Positions 12,024-21,099 of a stretch of 64,000 bases of DNA are shown piece by piece. Origin of the DNA: Paramacrobiotus metropolitanus (taxonomy: Eukaryota > Tardigrada > Eutardigrada > Parachela > Macrobiotidae); contig NW_026570258.1 of the NCBI RefSeq assembly GCF_019649055.1, forward strand, positions 434,001 through 498,000. The letters are read 5' to 3'. The notes beneath the pieces are model-generated. The model saw nothing but the letters and a program-made list of their open reading frames with translations. It was not told the origin of the DNA and made no database searches. The position numbers and the translations under genes are program-made. How positions within the stretch are numbered: position 1 is the first letter of the stretch; every line of letters starts with the position of its first letter.

Positions 12024-12660
12024 GAACGATGCTTGGCCGTGCCAATGTAAGCAATCCATCCCGCAACATCCCAGTGCGATTGTGCACTTCCGTCCATCCT
12101 GATCCCGATCCACCGCACAATCCACGCGTCCATCCGATGCCCAATGTGACTGTACGCCGCGATTCCGAGTAAATTAGTGTGGAATCCTTGGCGAAGAGGC
12201 ATCCGGAAGTCCACGGGTTTGGCAGGGCGGAGGTCCAAGGATCCAGGAAGGCCAACTATGATTTACTGATACTGTGCCGTTTGAGTTTAAGTGGTGTTTT
12301 GTATGTAAAGTATACGGCATAAAGCTTTATTAATTGTGAAATTAAAATCTTAAAATGTGATTATGTGCGATTCTGTAGAACTATGGATTAAATGAGCAAA
12401 AGCACCAAATCAACCAACCAGTAGTATTCTTACGAATTCTCGAGTACTACAAATCACATCGTATAGCAACAAATGTCAACAACAACAAACAAGCTACAAA
12501 TAAGCGTATCAAAATGGTGAGTGCAATCTACCAGCGCACCGATACAATAATGTAAACCAGTAAAAGGCAACAAAATCAAAAGTCAAGGCAGTGCAACAAA
12601 GCCAGTAACAATATGAGATCAAAGAAAGCAAACAAGGTCAATGTCAGAGGTGAGTCAAGG
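12024..12660 (-). other. Retrotransposon 3' non-coding region
   Basis: This lies between the last accessory ORF and the 3' LTR in element orientation. No ORF with coding character was seen. Confidence 0.5.
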
Positions 12661-13464
12661 TTACTTGCCAGCACTGGGAGCCAATGAAAAGAGACCAGTA
12701 ATACCAGAGCCAGATGCAGCGGCATCCAAACGGTGAGAAACTTCCGCAGCCATCTGACGTCGGCGATCAGCATCCAATTCACGCTGCTGTTGCTGGGCCA
12801 AATAACCAGGCACAAAATTATGCTCAGCTGATCCAACAGGACCAGAAGGCGCAGACGGCGCACGTGGGCGATCAGCCGGAGAACGGTCGCGGGCATCGCG
12901 GACAATCGGCACTTCGGCAAGGGGCAACACGTTTGGTGGCAAACCCGGAAACTCGGCGTTCTGCTGCTGCTGAACAGGCTGTTGCTGGATAGGAATTGCA
13001 GCCGGGGGAATAGCAGCAACAGCGTTCAAGGCTGGCGGGCCATGTAGATTGACAGCAGGGTTGACACCATTGGGCTCACCTGCAGCCACATTTCCGTTGC
13101 CTTGGACCGGATTCGGTGCATTCGCTGCTTGGTTGCCCGGGTCGTCAACCTCCATGTTTGCGGCGGCAGCTTCCACTGGAGCAACTGGGTGATCGACTCC
13201 ATCAGGTACTTCAATAACTTCCGGTGCGCCCAGAGGTCGGCCATTACGACGCCAATGATCGTTTCCACGACGCAAGTTATTGTCTCCAAAATTCCTATGA
13301 TTTCCTCGGCCGTACGGACGAAAGTTGCCACGGTAAGAACCACGGGCTCCACCCCTTCCTCGGTGATTATAACCGGCATTATACTGTTGCTGCTGATTGG
13401 AAGACGAATGAAAAATGGCGTCTACCAATTTATCGAAAGCACGGTTAGGATCAATAGGCGGCAT
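12661..13464 (-). CDS. Accessory ORF: RGG-box and glutamine/alanine-rich protein
   Basis: The first ATG is at 13464 (two codons inside the open frame), giving about 267 aa. Residues 35-75 hold an arginine-glycine-rich block (RGRGGARGSYRGNF, GRGNHRNFG), typical of RNA-binding tails. The middle is rich in A, P, N and Q (PIQQQPVQQQQ). The C-terminal third has a QQQQRELDADRRRQ stretch likely to be helical. No catalytic domain was seen. TTTCCTTTAG ends seven bases before the ATG on the minus strand, so a splice acceptor there is possible. The gag tail of the same element is also RGG-rich, so binding of element RNA is a reasonable inference, not shown. It is the last gene before the 3' LTR. Confidence 0.7.
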   Translation of the reverse strand: MPPIDPNRAFDKLVDAIFHSSSNQQQQYNAGYNHRGRGGARGSYRGNFRPYGRGNHRNFGDNNLRRGNDHWRRNGRPLGAPEVIEVPDGVDHPVAPVEAAAANMEVDDPGNQAANAPNPVQGNGNVAAGEPNGVNPAVNLHGPPALNAVAAIPPAAIPIQQQPVQQQQNAEFPGLPPNVLPLAEVPIVRDARDRSPADRPRAPSAPSGPVGSAEHNFVPGYLAQQQQRELDADRRRQMAAEVSHRLDAAASGSGITGLFSLAPSAGK

Positions 13465-13972
13465 GCCCAAACTAAAGGAAACTAGTGACCTTAAACGCTA
13501 AAAGTATAGAGTGAAAAAGCGTGAAATCACGGTCTACACACACTGAAAATCCGGCGTGCCAGAAGGCCGAAACGAAAAATCCACAATGCCGATTTCTGCA
13601 CGCGACGCACAAGTGATTTTATACCTGTCTGCTTGAGCGAAATTTTAAACTGCGGCAGATTCCATACTGGTAAGAGCAGCAACCAATCAGCGCTTCGCGC
13701 TATATCCTTTTAATTCAACGTAATCAAAGATCAGATCAATCCAGGTACAACGGCGGATTTAACACCGATAGCTACAGCGCAGATACAAAATACTGAACGA
13801 CCAGTTCATTGACTCAGCGCACAAAATTAAAAGAGTAAAAATGCAATAAGACAGAAAGTTCTCCTTGGACTCTACGATAAAATACCACACTAGGAAACAC
13901 AACTACAAGTATAAAATAAAAGGAACCATCATGATATCAACCGAAGAGACCAATGATATCAAGGAATGCAAT

Positions 13973-15547
13973 TTACAGTTCATCCGAATGCGGCTGATGC
14001 TGACCAAAAGGTGCCGGTTCCGCAATTTCAGGTGAATCCTCGCGGGCGACTGCAGCAACAGGTGGCACAGCTGGAACAACCGGCTGCAGAGACGGCAGCG
14101 GATCGACATCCATTTTTTCCAGATCGGATCCATCATCGCCACCACAATCAACTTCCATATCAACGTTCTCATCAGCTTCGACATCGGCACTCTGATCAGG
14201 GGATAATACTGCCGAAGGATCCTCGCGATCTTCCCCATCATCCGAAACGGAAACTTCACTTGGTGAAGAGGACGAGGACGGCGAGACCTCCTTGTACTTG
14301 CGCTTTTCCCCACGAGTACGAAAATTATAAGGACCAGCAGCTGAAGTGGATACCTGCGGTTCGTCATCATTTGCAGCTCCAGGAGCAACAACCGCTTGAC
14401 GGGCAACTGCATCGATTCGCTGGTGCTTCCCCAATTCTTCAAATAAACGAATAAAAGTAGGGTGAAGATAAAGGAATTGGCGTCGTAATTCAAACGCAAG
14501 CTCAGTAGGCAATTTCATAGTGATTGTAGACAAGTCGTAACGATTAATCAATCGGCCATTAGAAAACAAAAAACGAGACAAATAAAGCCGAGGATAATAA
14601 CGATGGAAGCGATTTAAGCCAGGGAAATAGGCTGAAGAAATAACCATCTCACCGCGCTTATCCGCAACAGCCATTCTTGGAAACACGCCCGAATGTGCTC
14701 GTTTGCGAGCCGTCTGCTTGGTCTTGAAGACCGGCCGCGGTGCATCCGGGTTATACGGAGCATAAAGGATGCCACCTTTACGCAGATGCTCTTCATCTGT
14801 TATTAACAAAAGCCAGCAATTAACACAAGCAGGGGCGAAGAATTATCCCCGTTAAACGGTATCACTGACAGACAACGACATTAGAGGCTAGTTATCAGTT
14901 AATTTCAACCAAATACACCAAACAGATTCACCAGTATTTTAACCGAAGCCTTAAGCCAGTAAATCTGACAAGAAATGACTCAGGACGCTCATGAATACTA
15001 CCGTTATTATTTCGTAAAAGAAACCACAACAGCAAGGTATTATAATGGTACCTCGCTTTGTTCGCACAGATGGGGTCTCAGACGATGAAGGCTCCTCTTC
15101 AGTCAAATCAGGGGTGCCCAACTGTCTCTCTGCCTGTGTCTGCAATTTCTTCGGTGATGGCTGAGGAATCTCAACGTCAGGATTGGCAGGGAATGATCCT
15201 CGGCGGGCCTGACGGCGAACCACAGCAGCATTGCGTCGCAAAATCGTTCGTCGCCGTTGCTTATCATATCGGCGCTGTAAAGCATCGAATATCGCATCTG
15301 CCCGACTGGCTGAAGACTGTTGATTCACTGCTGCACTTACAGTTGCAGATGGTGCAGGAGATTGTGCAGAAAACACTGGCTGAGCAGAAGTACGGCGAGA
15401 GACGCGAGATCGAGTGACACGCGATGAAGAACGGGCTTCATCGCTGTCCGGAGAATAACCAAAACTTAATCCCGCTGTTGCACGATTCGGACGCGGAGTA
15501 CGTGATGCAGTCTTCCGCGCAGTCGCTTTCTTTGCGGGAGGCGACAT
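13973..15547 (-). CDS. Accessory gene, two exons: basic protein with a histone H3-tail-like motif
   Basis: Exon 1 is 15547-15052 and exon 2 is 14796-13973. The donor is G|GTACC and the acceptor AACAG|AT, both phase 1, and the frame joins cleanly to about 439 aa. Exon 1 is strongly basic (MSPPAKKATARKTASR at the start, later QRRRTILRRN) and suggests nucleic-acid or chromatin binding. Early in exon 2, residues 191-197 read TKQTARK, identical to histone H3 residues 3-9. The middle (FPGLNRFHRYYPRLYLSRF) is unrecognised. The C-terminal third is acidic and low complexity (EVDCGGDDGSDLEKMDVD). Without splicing exon 1 would read on to a stop at 14951. It starts divergently from the plus-strand gene at 16161. 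Confidence 0.72.
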
Positions 15548-16160
15548 TCTCAAAACGTGAAAGTGACAAATCGTAAGAAGACGGAGAAAAGAAAAATAAA
15601 ACAAATACCAGCAGATTCAGAGTGCAAAGAAAACTGAAGTGCAAAGAAAAAGCACAACAACAATTTCGACTGGCACCGACACCGAAAACTCAAAATTCAC
15701 GAAGTATACCACCAGGCGGTTGACAGGCGACCAGCGATTTTTGCGAATTTTGAAGCCACTATGATCGCTTGGATTAAGTCACAGAGAGTGCTGACCGATT
15801 CTCTGGAAATTTGTAAAAGACGATCGCGAAAACTAGTTTTTAATAACAAATGCAGATCTTAATGACTAAAGGGGCTCAAAAAAAAGGAAAACAAGGACCA
15901 AAACACGCGGCTGGGAAATATTCAGAACATAGACCGGAAACTGCAGAGTTTCCGAACACACTGTCTGGTCGAGGCGGTTGATACACGACAGAATGCCGGT
16001 TCAACAGCACAGCAAATATCAGCTGTTCTTCACTTAAAAGTGAAGGACCCAGAAATATTTATCCTTTTGCAACGGTGACGGGTTGTTTCATTTCATCATA
16101 TTACTAGCTCTTGTTGTTCTTTTGAATTCTATTTTAATCATTTCCAATTATCCGAGCGTC
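15548..16160. promoter_or_regulatory. Divergent intergenic region between two accessory genes
   Basis: This 613-bp gap separates oppositely oriented ATGs (15547 minus, 16161 plus), so it probably carries promoters for both. The octamer GGCGGTTG occurs at 15715-15722 and 15973-15980. Pyrimidine-rich stretches lead into both ATGs. No TATA box was identified with confidence. Confidence 0.45.
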
Positions 16161-17578
16161 ATGTCAGCACAACCTGTGGGACCATCTGGAGAGCCTCTGC
16201 CATCGCCCGAAACGGATGCGATTGCCCACTACGAGTACTGGAAGGGACGGACTCGCGAATCAGTTCAGTTTGCCATGGCAGAGCCTCTGCAGCCAAACGA
16301 AACCATCCGAAGCCGTCGACAATTGGCGATGCATACGGCAGCCCACGCGTGCATTCTTGAGGCGGACATTACTGGATATTATGTGGACATGTCAGCTATC
16401 AAGAAATTCATTGTGGAAATGCACGATGATTTCACGGAAGAACGAGTGGATTTCTTCCTCGGCGACGCTATTAATGCTGGAATCTTGCTCAAGAAGATGA
16501 GCCGCGATGGACGTTTCGTGCTCGAAGTGGCCGAGGAAGTAAAGAATAACCGCGATCCAGAGACGAAGGTAATCGACACAACTAGCAAGTTTCGTCGGAT
16601 GATTCGCGTAATTCTTTACCACGGCCGATACGCCATGTCACGCACCGAAATCCAACACTGGATCTGTACATTCGACGTGCATCTACAAGACGTGGACTAC
16701 TGGCTAGAACGCGGACTGCGCCAACTGGTCAACAAGAAACATATCGTCGTCGTCTACGGAAATCTTTTCGTGGATAGTTGCATCGACTTGTGGCTACGAA
16801 GCATCCGAGGCTGCTGTCTCTGCACCACTCTAGCCCAAACCATCAGTAAGTACTAAGCAGTTTCGATTTCCCGTACTAAAGTCAGGAAAATGTAAAGTAG
16901 GTGCTTGGTTATATTAATTTATAGACATTTGCGCTTTAAAGGAGGCTAACCATGCAACATACTGCAATTTATCTTACTTTCTGTAGCCTAATTAAAACGA
17001 CGTATTTTGCAGATATCAAGATGGGCACGATGAAGGTTATCGTAAACGGCAAGGAGACCGAACAGCATGTCGCCGATTGCAGCTTTGGCCATGTGGGGCA
17101 AGACACAGATTTAGTTGTGGATGGGGTTATGGAACGGCTAGAGGCAATCGAGCCCGGGAAGAACAACACCACCAACGTAAATCTGGTAATCCGGGCAAGC
17201 AAGGACGGACGCTTTGAAAGAGAGCCAATTATCACTCTCACACATTTAAAAGCCATGGGCGGCCGTCCTAAATACGTTCCCCGATCGAAAAATACGGATG
17301 CCGAAAAGAAAAGCCAGAAGATGAAGGAGAAGGCTGAACGACCTGGCGCTGAAGTGAGCGCTGCAGAACCGGATGCTATTAAAAAGCCAGACGCAATCGA
17401 CAAGTTACTGGAACAGGTTGAACGCGAAAAGGGCATCATGGATAACTGCAAGGCGCTGGTAAATACGCTGAAGGCTCGAGCGACCATGGATGCTAAACAT
17501 ATCGCGTATATCCGTGAGGCTTTGGAACAGCGTCTTGCGAACTTGAAAACTGCGAAGGAGAATCTGGATCTGGACTAA
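16161..17578 (+). CDS. Accessory gene on the antisense strand, two exons
   Basis: Exon 1 is 16161-16845 and exon 2 is 17013-17578. The intron runs from GTAAGTACT to ATTTTGCAG, both ends phase 1, giving about 416 aa. It is the only well-supported gene of the element opposite to gag-pol. Two segments in exon 1 look like small helical DNA-binding folds of winged-helix type (MSAIKKFIVEMHDDF to DAINAGILLKKM, residues 80-115; FRRMIRVILYHGRYAMSRTE to RGLRQLVNKKHI, residues 140-190). This is inference from pattern, not a domain match. The C terminus is lysine/glutamate-rich and probably coiled coil (DKLLEQVEREKGIMD to EQRLANLKTAKENLD). Because the gene is antisense, its intron is not removable from the element's genomic RNA, so it survives retrotransposition. 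Confidence 0.75.
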
Positions 17579-17965
17579 ACAGCAGTTGCAACATATCGGA
17601 TAATTTCCCGCGGCTGTCTGATAATTTTGTTCTAAAATTCGGCCGACTTTGTTTCTTCCGTTTTAATCTCTTAATCCCACTCCTATTCGTAATTCTCATG
17701 CGTAGAGATTCTCATGTTAGTCGCAAATTTTGCTGGTCGGACAGATCTTTAATTGGAGATTAATTTTGGATTTTGTAGCATTTTAATAACCGCAATAAAA
17801 TCGGTGTAACAGTATGCACAATAGTAACAACAGTGAATTCCAATGCAGAGTGACAAATAAACAGTTTAAAATCAATTATCACACCTGCAACCGTGAATGA
17901 AGTGCTACAAACAATTCTAATATTCCGTCAAGGGAGCAATGTTACAGAAATCACCACAGAAAAGT
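17579..17965. other. Gap between antisense gene and tRNA-like array
   Basis: No ORF or Pol III unit was recognised. AATAAA occurs at 17793-17798 and may be the plus-strand gene's polyadenylation signal. Confidence 0.4.
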
Positions 17966-18084
17966 AAAAAGGATGGAGAGAAAATCTTAAAGCTTGCAAA
18001 ATTTGTATTCACGCAGGATTGAACCTTGCATCTAGGTGGACAACTAAATCCTGCTCTTGCCCATACGCTAGCATGGCTATACCA
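17966..18084 (-). ncRNA. tRNA-like unit 1
   Basis: A box TGGTATAGCCA at 18084-18074 and B-like AGGTTCAATCCT at 18026-18015, with a T5 terminator at 17970-17966. The B box is one base shorter than consensus. Confidence 0.5.
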
Positions 18085-18262
18085 CATTATGCTTTTAATT
18101 TGGCAATCACCAAAGGCGCTGTACTACGAAAATCTACAATACAACGAAGATTCACCACCATAGCCGCGGATGGATTTTAATATTTCACCGTCACCATGGC
18201 TATAAAATTAATTCCGTCAACGGCATGACTTTCATTAGGGTACCCACAAAAATATCAGCGCG

Positions 18263-18380
18263 AAAAAAGTAAGGTTTCAGAAAATGCAGTTAATTTCAAC
18301 GGGTTTCGAACCCGGAACCTTCATTGCACCCGTTGTTGTGGTTCAACAGTGCAGAGCACTAGACTACGGTATTCTGCGGA
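18263..18380 (-). ncRNA. tRNA-like unit 2
   Basis: A box TAGTCTAGTGC at 18366-18356, B box GGGTTCGAAACCC at 18313-18301, T6 terminator at 18268-18263. A small hairpin AGTGC-TCT-GCACT overlaps the A box, and a second GTTG/CAAC hairpin follows. The same two hairpins occur in unit 5. Confidence 0.7.
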
Positions 18381-18474
18381 ATTAAACTTTCAATTCGCTC
18401 ATCGGAACTGATCGTAAAATTACCGATCTCGAAATTAACATAATACTGCATATTAATATAAAAATGTAAAACCG

Positions 18475-18590
18475 AAAAAGAAGGTTTTAAATTAAACGGA
18501 TTAACTTTAGGGATTGGAACTCTAGACTTGTAAGAAGCGGGTCGGTATGGATTGTCAGTCTAGCCACTACGCCACAAGGTGCTCTACGCT
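18475..18590 (-). ncRNA. tRNA-like unit 3
   Basis: A box TGGCGTAGTGG (perfect) at 18574-18564, B box AGTTCCAATCC near 18521-18511, T5 run at 18479-18475. Confidence 0.7.
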
Positions 18591-18608
18591 AAAGCCGAGT
18601 TAGGTTCA

Positions 18609-18634
18609 ACACCGGAAGCGCCATGTCGTGTATA
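18609..18634 (-). repeat. Internal copy of the LTR edge and primer binding site
   Basis: Seventeen bases, GCGCCATGTCGTGTATA at 18618-18634, are identical to 34966-34982, the junction of primer site and 5' LTR. The match extends through ACACCGG on the primer-site side with a short mismatch. On the minus strand it reads as the last 11 LTR bases followed by TGGCGC. It lies between units 3 and 4 of the tRNA-like array. Confidence 0.8.
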
Positions 18635-18704
18635 TTTAACCTGACTGCAATAAGGCACTAAACCATTAACCCTTCATCCCACAAAGGTACAAAAATATAG
18701 GGCA

Positions 18705-18815
18705 GAAAAATGTAGTTTTTAAACATGCAGCATGCAACCCTGAGATTAAGACCGGCCGTTAAGGAGGTAGTACATGAGGCGAATGGCCATCATTCATAGC
18801 CACTGAACTACAAAG
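18705..18815 (-). ncRNA. tRNA-like unit 4 (B box degenerate)
   Basis: A box TAGTTCAGTGG (perfect) at 18810-18800. The B box near 18741-18728 (GGGTTGCATGC) fits poorly. T5 at 18709-18705. Probably the most decayed unit. Confidence 0.5.
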
Positions 18816-18964
18816 TCATTCGAATACAGACGAAGAGACGGCCAAGTGCAATGTCAACCACTGAGTGTGCATACAATTTTACGCCCAGCTCTTTGAGTTT
18901 AATTCTAATATTCTGGGAACTATTGTCAATACTTTTCCCAAGACGAAAACAAAAATATAAAACG

Positions 18965-19080
18965 AAAAAAAGGTGAGTTTCTCAAAATTGCAAACTAGCT
19001 GTAAGGGACTTGAACCCGCAACCGTTTCATTTCCCCGTTGCTGTAGTTCAACGGTGCAAAGCACTATACTACGCTGTTCT
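18965..19080 (-). ncRNA. tRNA-like unit 5
   Basis: A box TAGTATAGTGC at 19071-19061, B box GGGTTCAAGTCCC at 19017-19005, T7 terminator at 18971-18965. A 6-bp hairpin CCGTTG/CAACGG with an 8-base loop lies between the boxes, matching unit 2 in position. Confidence 0.72.
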
Positions 19081-19179
19081 ACGACAGTAACTTTTGAATT
19101 CGCTCATCAGACACGATCGTAAAATTACAACGGTCAGCGGCAATGCATATTTGATGCTACTTTAACAATATGAAACGCC

Positions 19180-19295
19180 AAAAAGAGGGTTTAAGGAAAT
19201 GTGCATTACTTGTAAGGGTTTCGAACCCAAGGCCCTAGATTGACTGAGTCGTAGCGGAGACAAGACGGACAACCACTACACTACGACGTCTCACG
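19180..19295 (-). ncRNA. tRNA-like unit 6
   Basis: A box TAGTGTAGTGG (perfect) at 19283-19273, B box GGGTTCGAAACCC at 19228-19216, T5 at 19184-19180. The seven bases before the A box do not pair with those after the T arm. Confidence 0.72.
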
Positions 19296-19419
19296 GTAAA
19301 AGAACAAAATCTGAACGGTAAGGGCTGTGCAAGTGTGCGCCGCTCGTTGAAAACTAATAAGAAATTAACGGTATCACAACGAATGTGTAAGTACAACCAA
19401 ATGCAAAGATTTAGACACG

Positions 19420-19540
19420 AAAAAGAAGGTTTTATGAAAACGCTTTTAAACTTTTAGGGATTGGAACCCAGGACCAGCAACAGGTAAACGGATTCGCCTG
19501 GTATTGGCCACTTTACTGGACCACTCGACTACAAGAGTCA
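19420..19540 (-). ncRNA. tRNA-like unit 7
   Basis: A box TAGTCGAGTGG (perfect) at 19531-19521, B box GGGTTCCAATCCC at 19469-19457, T5 at 19424-19420. Confidence 0.7.
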
Positions 19541-19667
19541 TCAACCAAAATAATAGTAATAACACAGCTTGCAGTGTTCATTTTGACACCTCTCAACAGC
19601 GATTCACCCAATATTCCCCATATCAAGTCTCACCAATAAAAATATAACGATTCATGAGATAAAAACC

Positions 19668-19775
19668 AAAAAAGAGGGACATTTACAAAATCGCGTTTTT
19701 ATGTAGACTAGAACCTCCGACCTCCAATGACGAAGCAACGGAAGCCACTACTATACCAGCGGGGTCGCTCTACGT
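19668..19775 (-). ncRNA. tRNA-like unit 8
   Basis: A box TGGTATAGTAG at 19758-19748, B box GGTTCTAGTCT near 19714-19704, T6 at 19673-19668. Confidence 0.6.
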
Positions 19776-20320
19776 AAAATATTGGAAAAACATCAGCACC
19801 AAAAACGTACACAAACACTAGGCAATAGTGAATGTGCCAGTGAGCAATCCACCTGAGCAACCAACTACGTGAAAGCCAGCACGACGTCCTGACGAAAGTG
19901 TAGTCTCGAGCGGTTGAGTGTTACACTGTCCAGAATTTACTAACACCACACCGACGGCAACTACCTGAGCTTTATTAAATTCGCAACTCGTATTGTAGTC
20001 AAACGGCAAAAGTGTCTTGCGGAACGAAACGCAAAAACCATAATGTACTAACTAAACGGTGTACAACGCGTGTGGCAAAACGCAATCTGAATAGAGAGGA
20101 AAACTAACCGTAAAAGAATAAAAATAGAAGATAAAACGATGCACCAGATCTACAGTATGAGATCTCAAAAGGACATAAGAGGGCAAGTACAAAAATAAAA
20201 GCGAGGACATCCTGCACGTGTGGCGTGCGGCAACACACTCCGGGCATTCCACACTAAACATCAGACATTCTGACCATAGTGGGCAAAATCCACCTCTTAG
20301 GGTCCATACACAGCGCCACA
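19776..20320. other. Gap in the retrotransposon cargo region
   Basis: Short ORFs without coding character. Nothing else was recognised. Confidence 0.4.
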
Positions 20321-20503
20321 TCAGGGAGTTTTCGGAGGAAGCTTGGATACAGCCTCCTTCACAGCAATTCTACCGCGCTCGAAACGCTGTTGGGCTTCTG
20401 TGCGCTCAGCCATCTTCTGGGCGACTATCTCCGTCCACGCTGTCACACGGGTTTCCAGCGCCTGCTTGGCCGCTTCCTTTTTCTCCGAAGCTGGAGGAGT
20501 CAT
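20321..20503 (-). CDS. Small accessory ORF, 60 aa, charged helical
   Basis: It runs from an ATG at 20503 to a stop at 20321. The sequence is rich in A, E, K, R and Q with heptad-like spacing (EKKEAAKQALETRV, FERGRIAVKEAVSKL), so an alpha-helical or coiled-coil peptide is likely. Function is unknown. It lies upstream of the tRNA-like array in element orientation and is on the gag-pol strand. Composition and a clean ATG favour a real gene, but its length keeps confidence low. Confidence 0.4.
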   Translation of the reverse strand: MTPPASEKKEAAKQALETRVTAWTEIVAQKMAERTEAQQRFERGRIAVKEAVSKLPPKTP

Positions 20504-21099
20504 ATTGGTATGAAAACCACAACAACGCAAGGAACGGAATAAGATAAAAGTTATCGCAACGATATCGGGCGTATCAGTGAAAGGGAATAATATAATTTAG
20601 ATTGTACGAAAATTTCACACTGGGATACATTCAGGATAGGAGCTTGACAGCCGCCCACACTGGCGACCGCGTACTTCGTAACCAGCGAAGTCGATTAAAT
20701 GAGAGTGCCACCCGGTGGTAGGCTTGCCATTCCTTATTTACCACACAGATTACACTTGTTTGTAGTTTTGAAACTGTTTTAATTTGTGTTACAATTTACC
20801 GAAGGCTATAAAAATTACAGCGGTACCAGAAAAATTATTGGGCTGCCGCATAATTCACAGAAAACAAAAGCCCTAACGATCGGGCTTATCACAACTAACG
20901 GAGAGAGCAAAACAGCGCCCGTTTAGACATTAAAAACACAGCGGCTATAAAATTATCCGTGATCAGCCGCGTCACGCTGAAACATCATTGAAAACGCACA
21001 AAAAGAGCAGAAAACAGCAAGAGATTTGAACAAAAAAGCCATATAGTTCAAATCATCCGCCGTGCTTTAAAAATACAAACAGCCGATCGGCAAAAATCC
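20504..21099. other. Gap between accessory ORFs
   Basis: No gene seen. AGCTTGACAGCCGCCCAC near 20641 recalls the GACAGGCGACC block near 15722 in the divergent promoter region. Confidence 0.35.

Larger units (their letters stand above)
17966..19775 (-). repeat. Array of eight tRNA-like Pol III units
   Basis: Eight divergent units, 210-290 bp apart, all point the same way as gag-pol. Each has an A-box match (TRGYNNARYNG type), then 44-62 bases downstream a B box (GGTTCRANTCC type; poor in unit 4), then a T run about 30-60 bases further. Best boxes: A box TGGCGTAGTGG (unit 3) and B boxes GGTTCGAAACC (units 2, 6) and GGTTCAAGTCC (unit 5). The acceptor stems I tried to fold do not pair, so these are tRNA-derived transcription units and not evident decoding tRNAs. 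Spacers share a GAAAAAGAAGG-like sequence, pointing to one amplified ancestor. Confidence 0.85.

Noticed and set aside
13102-13485. Plus-strand ORFs opposite the RGG-rich accessory gene
   Set aside because: Antisense shadows of the minus-strand RGG/Q-rich frame, without own start context or domain.
15058-15417. Plus-strand ORF of 119 codons opposite the basic accessory gene
   Set aside because: Shadow of the S/R-rich exon; the minus-strand spliced model is far better supported.
16083-16160. Signal-peptide-like N terminus of the antisense cargo gene
   Set aside because: The hydrophobic stretch precedes the first ATG (16161) and comes from a pyrimidine-rich leader, as also seen before other accessory ORFs.
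17966-19775. Calling the eight units functional decoding tRNAs
   Set aside because: The acceptor stems tested do not pair and loops between the boxes are non-canonical, so only tRNA-like Pol III units are supported.
17966-19775. CRISPR-like array
   Set aside because: Repeats are divergent, contain Pol III boxes and lie in a eukaryotic retrotransposon; there are no uniform repeats or cas genes.
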